A stretch of DNA of 64,000 nt from Flavobacterium sp. (GTDB taxonomy: Bacteria; Bacteroidota; Bacteroidia; Flavobacteriales; Flavobacteriaceae). Location: contig JAEUTY010000007.1 of NCBI GenBank assembly GCA_016787805.1, positions 50,665 through 114,664 on the forward strand, read 5' to 3'. The position numbers were made by a program, and so were the translations under genes. Shown piece after piece: positions 18,353-27,582 of the stretch. The notes under the pieces are model-generated. The model did no database searches. It was not told the origin of the DNA and was given only the letters and a program-made list of their open reading frames with translations. The stretch's first letter is position 1; each line of letters starts with the position of its first letter.

Positions 18353-20158
18353 ATGTCAGCAATGAGTCACGAACACGATCACCACGAACACGATCACCAC
18401 GAAGAGCATCACCATAAAGATACGTTCATTACTAAGTACATTTTTAGTATTGATCATAAAATGATAGCTAAACAATACCTTTTGACAGGTATAGTAATGG
18501 GTGTGATTGGTGTAGGTATGTCTTTACTTTTCAGAATGCAATTGGCTTGGCCTGAAGAATCATTTAAAGTGTTTAAATTTTTCTTAGGAGAAAAAATGGC
18601 GCCAGAAGGAGTAATGACTAACGAAGCATACTTGTCTTTAATTACAATACACGGTACCATCATGGTATTCTTTGTATTGACTGCTGCTTTGAGTGGAACA
18701 TTTAGTAATTTACTTATTCCACTTCAGTGTGGTGCAAGAGATATGGCATCTGGTTTATTAAACATGATTTCGTATTGGCTATTCTTCACTTCAAGTGTAG
18801 TTATGGTTATTTCATTGTTTGTTGAATCTGGACCAGCTTCGGCAGGTTGGACAATTTATCCGCCATTGAGTGCCTTACCACAAGCTATTTCAGGCTCTGG
18901 ATTAGGGATGACTTTATGGTTGGTTTCAATGGCTATATTCATTGCTTCTTCATTATTAGGTTCACTGAATTATATTGTTACAGTAATCAACTTAAGAACA
19001 AAAGGAATGTCGTTTACAAGACTTCCCCTTACAATTTGGGCATTCTTTGTAACAGCGGTAATTGGTGTTATTTCATTCCCAGTATTACTTTCTGCAGCAT
19101 TGATGTTAATCATGGATAGAAGTTTCGGAACATCGTTCTTTTTATCTGACATATACATTGCTGGTGAAGTATTAAATTATCAAGGTGGTTCTCCAGTATT
19201 ATTTGAACACTTGTTCTGGTTCTTAGGTCACCCTGAAGTTTATATCGTATTATTACCTGCTTTAGGTATTACATCTGAAGTAATTGCAACAAACTCTCGT
19301 AAACCAATTTTCGGCTACAGAGCGATGATTATGTCCATCATTGCAATTGCATTCTTATCAACTATCGTTTGGGGTCACCACATGTTCCTTTCAGGAATGA
19401 ATCCTTTCTTGGGTTCTGTGTTTACCTTTACCACTTTACTTATAGCAATTCCATCTGCTGTTAAAGCATTCAACTATATTACAACACTTTGGAAAGGAAA
19501 CTTACAAATGAACCCTGCCATGTTGTTCTCTATTGGTCTTGTTTCAACTTTCATTACAGGTGGTTTAACAGGAATCATCTTAGGAGATAGCACTCTAGAT
19601 ATTAACGTACACGATACGTATTTCGTTGTGGCTCACTTCCACTTAGTAATGGGTATTTCAGCTCTTTACGGAATGTTCGCTGGAATCTACCACTGGTACC
19701 CAAGAATGTACGGTAGAATGTTAAATAAAAACTTAGGTTATGTTCACTTTTGGGTAACTGCCGTTTGTGCTTACGGAGTTTTCTTCCCAATGCACTTTAT
19801 CGGAATGGCAGGTCTACCAAGAAGATACTATACTAATACAAACTTCCCTTTGTTTGATGATTTACAAGACGTAAATGTTATCATTACAATGTTCGCATTA
19901 ATCGGAGGTGTTTTCCAATTAGTATTCTTGTTCAACTTTTTCTATAGTATGTTCTATGGTGAAAAAACAGTTCAAAATCCATGGAAATCCAATACTTTAG
20001 AATGGACAGCTCCTATCGAACATATTCACGGTAACTGGCCGGGAGAAATTCCAGAAGTACACCGTTGGGCTTACGATTATAGTAAACCTGGTCATGAGGA
20101 TGACTTCGTTCCACAAAATGTTCCAATGTTAGCAGGTGAAGAAGTTCTGCACCACTAA
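18353..20158 (+). CDS. coxA: Cytochrome c oxidase subunit I (aa3 type)
   Basis: A 601-residue, twelve-helix catalytic subunit of an A-type heme-copper oxidase that reduces oxygen and pumps protons. The N-terminus is very His-rich (HEHDHHEHDHHEEHHHKD). Catalytic features: WFLGHPEVYIVLLPALG has the CuB His and the cross-linked Tyr, WGHHMFLSGM has two further CuB His, and HDTYFVVAHFHLVMG has the heme a3 and heme a ligands. The gene ends the operon; subunits III and IV and the heme O synthase are encoded about 26 kb downstream. A hairpin terminator follows the stop. Confidence 0.97.
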   Translation: MSAMSHEHDHHEHDHHEEHHHKDTFITKYIFSIDHKMIAKQYLLTGIVMGVIGVGMSLLFRMQLAWPEESFKVFKFFLGEKMAPEGVMTNEAYLSLITIHGTIMVFFVLTAALSGTFSNLLIPLQCGARDMASGLLNMISYWLFFTSSVVMVISLFVESGPASAGWTIYPPLSALPQAISGSGLGMTLWLVSMAIFIASSLLGSLNYIVTVINLRTKGMSFTRLPLTIWAFFVTAVIGVISFPVLLSAALMLIMDRSFGTSFFLSDIYIAGEVLNYQGGSPVLFEHLFWFLGHPEVYIVLLPALGITSEVIATNSRKPIFGYRAMIMSIIAIAFLSTIVWGHHMFLSGMNPFLGSVFTFTTLLIAIPSAVKAFNYITTLWKGNLQMNPAMLFSIGLVSTFITGGLTGIILGDSTLDINVHDTYFVVAHFHLVMGISALYGMFAGIYHWYPRMYGRMLNKNLGYVHFWVTAVCAYGVFFPMHFIGMAGLPRRYYTNTNFPLFDDLQDVNVIITMFALIGGVFQLVFLFNFFYSMFYGEKTVQNPWKSNTLEWTAPIEHIHGNWPGEIPEVHRWAYDYSKPGHEDDFVPQNVPMLAGEEVLHH

Positions 20159-20170
20159 AAAAAATAAGTC

Positions 20171-20202
20171 AAAAAAGCCTTTCCTAATCGAAAGGCTTTT
20201 TT
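20171..20202 (+). terminator. Terminator of the ACIII-oxidase operon
   Basis: AAAAAGCCTTTC and GAAAGGCTTTTTT form a 12-bp stem with a six-base loop (CTAATC), 12 bases after the coxA stop. Confidence 0.92.
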
Positions 20203-20221
20203 ATTTCGCCTCAACTTGTTA

Positions 20222-20229
20222 TATATTTG
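20222..20229 (+). promoter_or_regulatory. -7 box directly before ruvB
   Basis: TATATTTG is an exact TAnnTTTG box lying only four bases before the ruvB ATG at 20234. No TTG is seen at the expected -33 distance, so support is partial. If used, transcription would begin at or next to the start codon. Confidence 0.45.
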
Positions 20230-20233
20230 TAGT

Positions 20234-21256
20234 ATGAACCAACATTTAGATCCAACCAACCAGAACTACAATCCAGACGAACTCGATCTCGAAAAAAAGT
20301 TGCGTCCACTTTCTTTTGATGATTTTACAGGACAAGAACAAGTATTGGATAATCTTAAGGTTTTTGTTGAAGCCGCCAATCTTCGAAGCGAAGCTCTTGA
20401 TCATACGCTTTTTCACGGTCCACCTGGTTTAGGAAAAACAACTCTGGCCAATATTTTAGCCAATGAGTTGGGTGTTGGAATCAAAATTACTTCAGGTCCC
20501 GTTCTAGATAAACCTGGCGATTTAGCTGGGTTGTTAACCAATCTGGAAGAACGCGACGTGCTTTTTATTGACGAAATCCATCGCCTTAGTCCAATTGTCG
20601 AAGAATACTTGTATTCAGCAATGGAAGATTTCAAAATCGATATTATGATTGAATCCGGGCCTAATGCTCGCACAGTTCAAATCAATCTCAATCCTTTTAC
20701 ATTGGTCGGCGCTACAACGCGTTCCGGATTACTAACAGCTCCAATGCGTGCTCGATTCGGAATCCAAAGCCGTTTACAATATTACAACACCGAACTGCTT
20801 ACTACCATCGTTCAACGCAGCTCAGCCATTCTGAAAATGCCAATTACTATGGAAGCAGCCATCGAAATTGCCGGAAGAAGCCGTGGAACACCTCGTATCG
20901 CCAACGCACTTTTACGCCGCGTACGCGATTTCGCCCAAATCAAAGGCAACGGAAAAATCGATATTGAAATTGCCAAGTTTTCACTAAAAGCACTCAATGT
21001 AGATGCGCACGGTCTCGACGAAATGGACAACAAAATCCTCAACACCATCATCGATAAATTCAAAGGGGGTCCAGTAGGTTTGTCAACATTGGCAACGGCA
21101 GTTTCCGAAAGTGGCGAAACCATCGAAGAAGTGTACGAACCGTTCCTAATTCAAGAAGGTTTCATCATGCGCACACCACGCGGAAGAGAAGTGACCGAAA
21201 AAGCATACAAGCATCTAGGTAAGATACGAACCAATATTCAAGGTGGATTATTTTAG
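20234..21256 (+). CDS. ruvB: Holliday junction branch migration helicase RuvB
   Basis: A 340-residue AAA+ motor that drives Holliday junction branch migration with RuvA. ATG 20234 ([20 protein letters not shown]) is preferred over the upstream TTG at 20216, whose six extra residues are unlike the family. Walker A is GPPGLGKTT, Walker B is LFIDEIHRL, sensor 1 is in [19 protein letters not shown], and the C-terminal winged helix contains [18 protein letters not shown]. ruvA lies about 13 kb downstream rather than adjacent. A short terminator separates ruvB from coxA, so it has its own transcription start. Confidence 0.97.
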   Translation: MNQHLDPTNQNYNPDELDLEKKLRPLSFDDFTGQEQVLDNLKVFVEAANLRSEALDHTLFHGPPGLGKTTLANILANELGVGIKITSGPVLDKPGDLAGLLTNLEERDVLFIDEIHRLSPIVEEYLYSAMEDFKIDIMIESGPNARTVQINLNPFTLVGATTRSGLLTAPMRARFGIQSRLQYYNTELLTTIVQRSSAILKMPITMEAAIEIAGRSRGTPRIANALLRRVRDFAQIKGNGKIDIEIAKFSLKALNVDAHGLDEMDNKILNTIIDKFKGGPVGLSTLATAVSESGETIEEVYEPFLIQEGFIMRTPRGREVTEKAYKHLGKIRTNIQGGLF

Positions 21257-21263
21257 GGCATTC

Positions 21264-21313
21264 CCCAGTTACCCGAAATAATTTTTATTGAGACAAAATT
21301 TTTAGTAACTGGG
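21264..21313. repeat. Inverted repeat CCCAGTTAC / GTAACTGGG
   Basis: A perfect 9-bp inverted repeat (21264-21272 and 21305-21313) enclosing 32 AT-rich bases, between the ruvB stop and the neighbouring repeat copy. Function unknown; it may be part of the adjacent repeat or a terminator lacking a T tract. Confidence 0.55.
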
Positions 21314-21420
21314 TCGGGCTATCCGCTCTATCTTTTTTGTTTTGCGAACCATAGTTTTTTAATGTGCTTTTTCTAAAACAAAAAAGGATGCCGCTGCTAT
21401 CCCTAATGCAACCCGAATTC
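21312..21420 (-). repeat. Flavobacterium-type dispersed intergenic repeat, inverted copy
   Basis: Read on the minus strand it starts TTGCATTAGGGATAGCAGCG, continues GGCATCCTTTTTTGTTTT, then after a spacer AAAACAAAAAAGATAGAGCG and GATAGCCCGA. The pattern of a GGGAT..AGCGGCATCC head, an inner inverted repeat (CTTTTTTGTTTT / AAAACAAAAAAG) and an AGCGGATAGC tail fits the dispersed element also seen near 23.8 and 31.4 kb. It fills most of the 195-base gap between ruvB and the P450 gene. Confidence 0.7.
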
Positions 21421-21451
21421 GATAGAAAAATTTGGTTTAAAGAATTACAGT

Positions 21452-22798
21452 ATGAGCGCAAACTCAAAATACAATTACCCGAAACAACTCTCGTTGCTAA
21501 AGTTCATTTGGAATGCCGAGCGTATTCGTAAAAACCCTATTCCTTTTCACCATCGATTTTTTGAAGAATTCGGCGATACTTTTTCCGTTCGTTTACCTAA
21601 AAGTAAATACATACTACTTTCACGCGACAACGATGTGGCGGAATACATTCTCCAGAAAAACCAAAGAAATTATCACAAATCAGCACTTCAAACTACCTAT
21701 TTGTCCAAATATTTAGGCAATGGTTTGCTCACCGTCAATGGCGATTTTTGGCTCAAACAACGCCGTTTAATTCAACCAGCTTTTCACAAACAGAAGATGA
21801 ATCAATTGGTCGAAAACATGAACACTACAATTGTTTCAGAACTCAACAATTTACCCGAAAATAAATTGGTCAATTTGTATCCTGTAATGAACAATTTGGC
21901 GTTTAATGTAGTAGCGAAATCATTGTTTCATATCACTTCTCTTGAAAGTAAACTCGGTCGAATCAAAACCATTATCGAAGAAGTGCAAAATTTCTTGGTC
22001 AAGGAAATTCGATTACCGCACAAAGTTTGGTGGTTTAAATTGAGTGGTCAATCCCAAAAACATTACAACATGGCAATGGAAAGCAACGCCATTCTAAATG
22101 AAATTATTGACGAGCGTGAACGTTCAAAAGAAGTACACAACGATTTATTAGACATGCTTCTCGAAACACGCTACGAAGACAACGGCCAACCCATGTCAAG
22201 AGCACAACTGATCGACGAAATCAAAATTCTCTTTATCGCAGGTCACGAAACCTCTGCTAATGCACTGACCTTTACGCTGAAACTTTTGGCTATGCATCCT
22301 GAAGTACAACAAAAAATAGTGGATGAAATGGTATCTATAGAAAAGGAAACTTCCGATACCATCGAACAACTTCAAAAAATGACTTATACAACTGCGGTTA
22401 TTAATGAGTCAATGCGCTTGTATCCGCCAGCATGGATTACCGATCGCGAAAATGTGGCAGATGATACATTGCTCGATTACAACATTCGCAAAGGAACTCT
22501 CATCGGAATTTCATTTTACGAACTGCACCGCAACCCAAAATACTGGGAAAACCCAAATGATTTTATTCCCGAACGATTTTTAGGCGAACAAAAGAAGCAA
22601 TCCCTGCAGTATTTTTATCCCTTTGGCGCTGGGCCACGCATGTGTATCGGAATGGGTTTTGCGCTATATGAAATGAGTTTAGCATTAGCTTATCTTATCA
22701 AAAAATACCATATTTCTACCGATAGTGATTGCATAGAGTTTAATCCTTTAGTGACACTCAAACCAGTTGGAATCAATGTTACATTTACACCTCGCTAA
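21452..22798 (+). CDS. Cytochrome P450
   Basis: A 448-residue cytochrome P450 monooxygenase. Hallmarks: the I-helix oxygen-binding motif [10 protein letters not shown], the K-helix ExxR in [10 protein letters not shown], and the heme-binding loop [13 protein letters not shown] with the axial thiolate at about C398. There is no N-terminal membrane anchor or fused reductase, so it would be a soluble protein depending on separate redox partners, none of which are encoded nearby. Overall it resembles the class of bacterial P450s related to fatty-acid or alkane-type enzymes, but the substrate cannot be assigned. Its stop codon overlaps the queG start (TAATG), suggesting coupled translation. Confidence 0.93.
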   Translation: MSANSKYNYPKQLSLLKFIWNAERIRKNPIPFHHRFFEEFGDTFSVRLPKSKYILLSRDNDVAEYILQKNQRNYHKSALQTTYLSKYLGNGLLTVNGDFWLKQRRLIQPAFHKQKMNQLVENMNTTIVSELNNLPENKLVNLYPVMNNLAFNVVAKSLFHITSLESKLGRIKTIIEEVQNFLVKEIRLPHKVWWFKLSGQSQKHYNMAMESNAILNEIIDERERSKEVHNDLLDMLLETRYEDNGQPMSRAQLIDEIKILFIAGHETSANALTFTLKLLAMHPEVQQKIVDEMVSIEKETSDTIEQLQKMTYTTAVINESMRLYPPAWITDRENVADDTLLDYNIRKGTLIGISFYELHRNPKYWENPNDFIPERFLGEQKKQSLQYFYPFGAGPRMCIGMGFALYEMSLALAYLIKKYHISTDSDCIEFNPLVTLKPVGINVTFTPR

Positions 22799-23730
22799 TG
22801 GGAATTAACGCCAAATCACAATACACCAAATTGATTAAACAAGAAGCCGAACGCCTCGGTTTTTTGTCGTGTGGAATAGCCAAAGCTGGTTTTCTAGAGG
22901 AAGAAGCACCACGATTTGAACTTTGGTTAAAACAAAACCATCATGGCGAAATGAAGTATTTGGAAGATTATTTCGACAAACGTTTGGATCCAACCAAGTT
23001 AATGTTAAGCGCCAAAAGTGTGGTTTCACTTCTAATCAACTATTATCCACCAGAAACGCAAATAGAAGGTAGTTATAAAATTTCGAAATATGCTTATGGA
23101 AAAGATTACCATAATGTCATCAAAAAGAAATTACGGAAACTCCTTCGTTTCATAAAAACAGAAATTGGCGATGTACACGGTCGTGCTTTCATTGATATCG
23201 AACCGATTATGGACAAAGTGTGGGCGGCCAAAAGTGGTTTGGGTTGGATTGGAAAAAGCAGTAACTTGATTACTCAAAAAGTAGGTTCATTCTATTTTGT
23301 AGCCGAACTCGTCCTCGATTTGGAACTCGAATACGATTCGCCAACCACCGATCATTGCGGTACGTGTACGGCTTGTATAGATGCTTGTCCCACGCAAGCC
23401 ATTGTGGCGCCGTATGTAGTAGATGGAAGTAAATGCATTTCGTATTTCACCATTGAACTCAAAGATAATTTGCCGCAAGAAATGAAAGGTAAGTTTGACG
23501 ATTGGGCTTTTGGATGCGATGTTTGTCAAGATGTGTGCCCGTGGAACCGTTTTTCAAAACCGCACAACGAACCTCGGTTCGAACCCAATCCAGCGATTTT
23601 GTCGTATACCAAAAAAGATTGGGAAGAAATTACCGAAGAGATTTTTAAAGAAGTTTTTGTCAATTCACCTTTAAAACGGCCTCAATTTGATGGTTTGAAA
23701 CGTAACATTGATTTTTTAAAAGAATCGTAA
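22798..23730 (+). CDS. queG: Epoxyqueuosine reductase QueG
   Basis: A 310-residue cobalamin-dependent epoxyqueuosine reductase, catalysing the last step of queuosine formation in tRNA anticodons. The N-terminal half carries the cobalamin-binding domain ([31 protein letters not shown]), and two [4Fe-4S] motifs follow: [16 protein letters not shown] and [12 protein letters not shown]. Length is that of the short form lacking the C-terminal HEAT repeats. It starts one base inside the P450 stop codon, so the two are probably co-expressed though no functional link is evident. Confidence 0.94.
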   Translation: MGINAKSQYTKLIKQEAERLGFLSCGIAKAGFLEEEAPRFELWLKQNHHGEMKYLEDYFDKRLDPTKLMLSAKSVVSLLINYYPPETQIEGSYKISKYAYGKDYHNVIKKKLRKLLRFIKTEIGDVHGRAFIDIEPIMDKVWAAKSGLGWIGKSSNLITQKVGSFYFVAELVLDLELEYDSPTTDHCGTCTACIDACPTQAIVAPYVVDGSKCISYFTIELKDNLPQEMKGKFDDWAFGCDVCQDVCPWNRFSKPHNEPRFEPNPAILSYTKKDWEEITEEIFKEVFVNSPLKRPQFDGLKRNIDFLKES

Positions 23731-23766
23731 TTAGAAATTCTATTTTTACAAAAGGCGATTACCAAT

Positions 23767-23860
23767 TAGCCCCGATTGGAGCGACACCCTGTAAAGCGGA
23801 AAGCGGGAATATGGACTGCAAGAAAGCTCAAACCAATCGCTTCCAAAAATCACAAAGTAG
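23767..23860 (+). repeat. Flavobacterium-type dispersed intergenic repeat, partial copy
   Basis: Begins TTAGCCCCGATTGGAGCG and includes AGCGGAAAGCGGGA, then GCAAGAAAGCTCAAACCA and TCGCTTCCAAAAATCAC. It matches the copy at 31431 in both head and tail (CAAGA-AGC-CAAACCA-TCGCTTC) but lacks the central hairpin arm. It lies in the gap between queG and the convergent lacI-type gene and reaches the end of that gene. Confidence 0.7.
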
Positions 23861-24869
23861 ATTCGCGTTCGATAATATTGGTTTCCAACTCTACAGTTCT
23901 AGGTTTAAAATCTACCATTTCTTTGCGCTGGTTGATTTCTTCTAACAATAAATTAAACGATTCAACACCCATTTCGTAACTTGGTTGGTCAACAGTGCTC
24001 AATTTTGGTGTGATGACTTGCGACATGAACCAATTGCTAAAACCAATTACCTTAATTTGTTCGGGAACTTTAACATTAATTTCGTTGAAGTAAGCCAAAA
24101 CGCCCACGGCAACCAAATCGGTGATTACAAAAATGCCATCCACATCGGGATGATCATTGATAATTTGTTTGGCAAACTCTTTTCCTTCTTCAAACGTTAC
24201 GTTTTTGCAAGTGTAAACTAATTTTGAGTCATAAGGAATATTGTATTTTTCTACCGCTTTTTTGTAACCTAAAAAACGATCAATCGAGTTTTGAGGATTA
24301 ACGGGTCCGCGGATGTGCGCAATTTTTGTGCAACCTTTGCTTATCAAATGCGCCACGGCGTTGTGTGCTGCTTTTTGATCGTTGATGATTACTTTGGAGC
24401 AATTAATTAGTTTCGAAATCTTGTCAAAAAGCACAAAAGGAATTTCTCTACGAATGATTTCTTTAATGTGTTCGTCGTCATTGGATTCGTTGGAAAGTGA
24501 CATGATAATGCCATCAACACGCTTGTTAATTAATAACTCCACTTGCTTTTTTTCTAGTTCAACCGATTCATTCGATTGTAAAATGATTACCAAATAACCG
24601 TTTTTTTCCGCCTCGGCAATAATACCGTTAATGACATTAGAGAAAAAATGATGCACTACTTCAGGAATAATCAAACCAATAGTTTTCGATTCTTTTGTAC
24701 GCAAATTGACCGCAAAACTATTGGGTGTGTATTGCAATTCTCTGGCCAAGTCCAAAACTGCTTTTTTCGTTTTTTCGCTTACATCAGAATAGTTTTTTAA
24801 CGCTTTAGAAACAGTTGTGATAGAAATTCCTAAGGTTTCAGCTATTTGTTTTAAAGTTGTCTCTTTCAT
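23850..24869 (-). CDS. LacI-family transcriptional repressor of the adjacent sugar locus
   Basis: A 339-residue LacI/GalR regulator. The helix-turn-helix is at residues 4-25 (TLKQIAETLGISITTVSKAL) with the hinge helix PNSFAVNLRT, followed by a periplasmic-binding-protein-like sugar domain (TIGLIIPEVVHHFFSNVING, GIIMSLSNESND, IRGPVNPQNSIDRFLGYK). Divergent to the TonB receptor gene and separated from it by 157 bases holding two perfect palindromes of the LacI-operator type. It most likely represses both itself and the sugar genes until an inducer sugar is bound. The ATG lies only four bases after a near-consensus -7 box. Confidence 0.93.
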   Translation of the reverse strand: MKETTLKQIAETLGISITTVSKALKNYSDVSEKTKKAVLDLARELQYTPNSFAVNLRTKESKTIGLIIPEVVHHFFSNVINGIIAEAEKNGYLVIILQSNESVELEKKQVELLINKRVDGIIMSLSNESNDDEHIKEIIRREIPFVLFDKISKLINCSKVIINDQKAAHNAVAHLISKGCTKIAHIRGPVNPQNSIDRFLGYKKAVEKYNIPYDSKLVYTCKNVTFEEGKEFAKQIINDHPDVDGIFVITDLVAVGVLAYFNEINVKVPEQIKVIGFSNWFMSQVITPKLSTVDQPSYEMGVESFNLLLEEINQRKEMVDFKPRTVELETNIIERESTL

Positions 24870-24873
24870 TTAA

Positions 24874-24902
24874 CAAATATGATAAAAAAAATTGAACCTC
24901 AA
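24874..24902 (-). promoter_or_regulatory. Promoter of the lacI-type gene
   Basis: On the minus strand TTG (complement of 24900-24902) is 18 bases before CATATTTG (complement of 24874-24881), one mismatch from TAnnTTTG. The box ends four bases before the ATG, so the message would be leaderless or nearly so. The operators at 24904-24940 abut its -33 element, supporting autoregulation. Confidence 0.5.
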
Positions 24903-24903
24903 A

Positions 24904-24919
24904 TCGAAAACGTTTTCGT
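24904..24919. promoter_or_regulatory. LacI-type operator 1
   Basis: CGAAAACGTTTTCG (24905-24918) is a perfect 14-bp palindrome with the central CG typical of LacI/GalR operators. It lies in the divergent lacI/TonB-receptor intergenic region, with its centre 21 bp from operator 2. Confidence 0.88.
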
Positions 24920-24924
24920 TAATT

Positions 24925-24940
24925 TCGAAAACGTTTTCGA
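24925..24940. promoter_or_regulatory. LacI-type operator 2
   Basis: TCGAAAACGTTTTCGA is a perfect 16-bp palindrome containing the same 14-bp core as operator 1. The 21-bp centre-to-centre distance is two helical turns, so two dimers would bind the same DNA face. Confidence 0.88.
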
Positions 24941-25026
24941 TGTCAAATTCATAAATTCTTGTGAAGTAAAATTCTAATTTCGAAATTATTAACAACAAAA
25001 TTTACTAATCAAACAAATTCTAAAAA

Positions 25027-27474
25027 ATGAAAAAAAGTACTTTATTTTTGAAAAGATTGTTGGTTATACTAGCTTTAATGCTGTTTAATCTCTCTTTTTC
25101 ACAAAACGAGAAAGAAACTGCAACCGATTCTATAAAAGGAGGCAAACTTGAAGAAGTAGTGGTGACTGGAGTTTTGAATCCACGTTCTAAACTTAAATCG
25201 AGTGTTTCAATCAGTTCTGTTTCTGTTTCGCAAATCGAACAAGCGGCTCCGCGATCAACGGCAGAGTTGTTCAGGAGTTTACCAGGTATTAAATCAGAAT
25301 CAACAGGAGGAGAAGGAAATGCCAACATTACTGTTCGTGGTATTCCAATTGCTTCGGGTGGAGCGAAATTTTTACAATTGCACGAAGACGGAATGCCAGT
25401 AATGCAATTTGGAGATGTTGCATTTGGTAATGCCGATATTTTCGTTAGAAATGATCAAACGTTGAGCAGAGTAGAAGCGATTCGTGGAGGTTCGGCTTCA
25501 ACATTAGCTAGTAATTCGCCTGCAGGTATCATCAACTTTATCAGTAAAGATGGTAAAAGAGAAGGTGGTTCATTAATGCATTCTATAGGTGTTGATTACG
25601 GCAATAACAGAACCGATTTTGAATACGGAACACCGATTTCTGAAACATTGCGTTTTCATGTTGGAGGATTTTATCGTCAAGGTGAAGGCCCAAGAAACGC
25701 TGGTTACACGGCTAATTTAGGAGGTCAATTCAGAGCCAACATGACTAAAGAGTTCAAAAATGGTCATGTACGTTTGTACTTCAAATATTTAAATGATAAA
25801 TCAATTGGTTATTTGCCAATGCCAGTGAAAGTTTCTGGAACGAATGCTAACCCAACTTGGAGTTCGCTTTCTAATTTTGATATTCTTCACGATACACCAC
25901 ACAGTGCGTATTTCTTAGATAATTTAACTATTGGTGCTGATGGCGAAAGAAGAAGAAGTAATTTAGCTGATGGTATGCGTCCGGTTGCGACTTCATTTGG
26001 TGGGGAATTAAAATTTGACTTAGGAAATGACTGGAAAGTAGAAGAACGATTCAGACAAAATTACCACAACGGAAGATTTGTTTCAGCTTTCCCAGCAGAG
26101 GTTTCTACTGGTGGAACTTTAGCTGCTAGTTTTGGAGAAGCCAATTTAACGTATGCAAATGGCCCTCAAGCAGGGCAAAATTTTAGTAATAATGCACTAG
26201 CGATGCGTATCCACACTTTTGATACTGAAATCAATAATTTCAACAATTTTACTAATGATATCAAGTTAACAAAATCATTTTTAGACGGAATGATTGATGT
26301 GACTGCAGGTTACTACAAAGCGTTTCAAAACATCAACATGTCATGGTTATGGAATTCGTATTTGTTAGAAGTAAAAGGAGAAAATGCAGCATTATTAAAC
26401 GCTGGTGCTAATTCAGTGAACGGTTTATATGCTTATGGTGTTCCAGCTTGGGGTAACTGTTGTCAAAGAAACTACGATGCTAATTACGATATTTCAGCTC
26501 CTTATGCAGCAGTTCAAGTAAAAGTAGAAGAAAAATTAATCATTGATGGTAGTGTTCGTTTTGATATGGGTAAAGCACGTGGAACTTACGCAGGTTCAAC
26601 ACAAGCAACGAACTTAGATGTAGATAATAACGGTTCAATTGAAGGTCCAGAATTAAGTGTTTCGGTAGTTGATAATGCCAACAGAAAACCAATTAACTAT
26701 GACTACGATTATGCTTCATTCTCATTAGGAGCTAATTATTTATTGTCAGATATTCATTCGGTATTTGGTCGCTTTAGCCGTGGAGGAAGAGCCAACGCAG
26801 ATCGTTTATTATTCGGACCAAATGTATTGGCTTCTGGTGAAGCAGTATCTGGTTTGAGTGCTGATATGGTAAATCAAGCTGAGTTTGGTTACAAAAGAAA
26901 AGGTCAAAGCTATTCGATTTTTGCAACGGCTTTCTTTGCTGGTGTAGCAGAACAAAACTGGGATTTTGGTGGTTCAGGAGGCGGAATCAGACAAATTCAA
27001 AGAAAATACAGTTCAATGGGATTGGAGTTGGAAGGAAGTTTGAAAGTAAAAGATTTCTCTTTCAATGGAAATGTAACGTATACAAAAGCTGAAATTAAAG
27101 ATGATGTGATTACGCCAGCTTTAAACGGAAACAAACCACGTCGTCAAGCGGATGTTATCTTTAGTGCTGTTCCTGCCTACAAATTTGGTGGAAAAAAACA
27201 ACACAATGTTGGTTTCTCTGCTATCGGAACAACCAAATCATTTGCTCAAGATGATAACAAATTGGTAATGCCAGGATACGTTTATTTCAATCCATTTATT
27301 AGTGTTGAATTAACCAAAGGCTTGTCAGCAGCAATCAACGTAAACAACGTTTTTGATACCATCGGAATCACTGAAGTGGAAGAAGGTAGTATTACTGAAA
27401 ACCAAGATAATATTTTAAGAGCTAGATCTATCAATGGAAGAACCACTTCGTTGACTCTTTCGTATAGATTCTAA
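25027..27474 (+). CDS. TonB-dependent receptor of the LacI-regulated sugar locus (SusC-independent type)
   Basis: An 815-residue outer-membrane receptor. Signal peptide ends NLSFSQ; the plug domain (about 45-180) shows EVVVTGVLNPRSKLKSS, LPGIKSESTGGEGNANITVR, GIPIASGGAKFLQLHEDGMP and VEAIRGGSASTLASNSPAGI. The barrel ends TTSLTLSYRF. This plug resembles receptors in sugar loci of Xanthomonas and Caulobacter (SuxA/SalA type) more than SusC; no CarboxypepD-like N-domain and no SusD are present. At 531-542 DVDNNGSIEGPE fits an EF-hand calcium loop within an extracellular-loop region. Regulated by the twin operators upstream, and followed by a hairpin terminator before the rest of the locus. Confidence 0.88.
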   Translation: MKKSTLFLKRLLVILALMLFNLSFSQNEKETATDSIKGGKLEEVVVTGVLNPRSKLKSSVSISSVSVSQIEQAAPRSTAELFRSLPGIKSESTGGEGNANITVRGIPIASGGAKFLQLHEDGMPVMQFGDVAFGNADIFVRNDQTLSRVEAIRGGSASTLASNSPAGIINFISKDGKREGGSLMHSIGVDYGNNRTDFEYGTPISETLRFHVGGFYRQGEGPRNAGYTANLGGQFRANMTKEFKNGHVRLYFKYLNDKSIGYLPMPVKVSGTNANPTWSSLSNFDILHDTPHSAYFLDNLTIGADGERRRSNLADGMRPVATSFGGELKFDLGNDWKVEERFRQNYHNGRFVSAFPAEVSTGGTLAASFGEANLTYANGPQAGQNFSNNALAMRIHTFDTEINNFNNFTNDIKLTKSFLDGMIDVTAGYYKAFQNINMSWLWNSYLLEVKGENAALLNAGANSVNGLYAYGVPAWGNCCQRNYDANYDISAPYAAVQVKVEEKLIIDGSVRFDMGKARGTYAGSTQATNLDVDNNGSIEGPELSVSVVDNANRKPINYDYDYASFSLGANYLLSDIHSVFGRFSRGGRANADRLLFGPNVLASGEAVSGLSADMVNQAEFGYKRKGQSYSIFATAFFAGVAEQNWDFGGSGGGIRQIQRKYSSMGLELEGSLKVKDFSFNGNVTYTKAEIKDDVITPALNGNKPRRQADVIFSAVPAYKFGGKKQHNVGFSAIGTTKSFAQDDNKLVMPGYVYFNPFISVELTKGLSAAINVNNVFDTIGITEVEEGSITENQDNILRARSINGRTTSLTLSYRF

Positions 27475-27498
27475 AAATCGTTTCATGTTTAATTTGCG

Positions 27499-27539
27499 CA
27501 ATTCCTATATCAGTTATGGCTGATATGGGAATTGTTTTT
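27499..27539 (+). terminator. Hairpin terminator between the TonB receptor and downstream sugar genes
   Basis: A 15-bp stem (27499-27513 with 27520-27534, one G-U pair) around the loop TTATGG, followed by TTTTT at 27535-27539. It follows the receptor stop by 25 bases and would reduce read-through into the glutaredoxin, transporter, hydrolase and kinase genes. Confidence 0.85.
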
Positions 27540-27582
27540 AAAATTAATTATATTTACTACTACCATTTTTAAAAATTCTAAG

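Noticed and set aside
23776-23979. Plus-strand open frame overlapping the end of the lacI-type gene
   Set aside because: Lies in the dispersed repeat and then antisense to LacI coding sequence.
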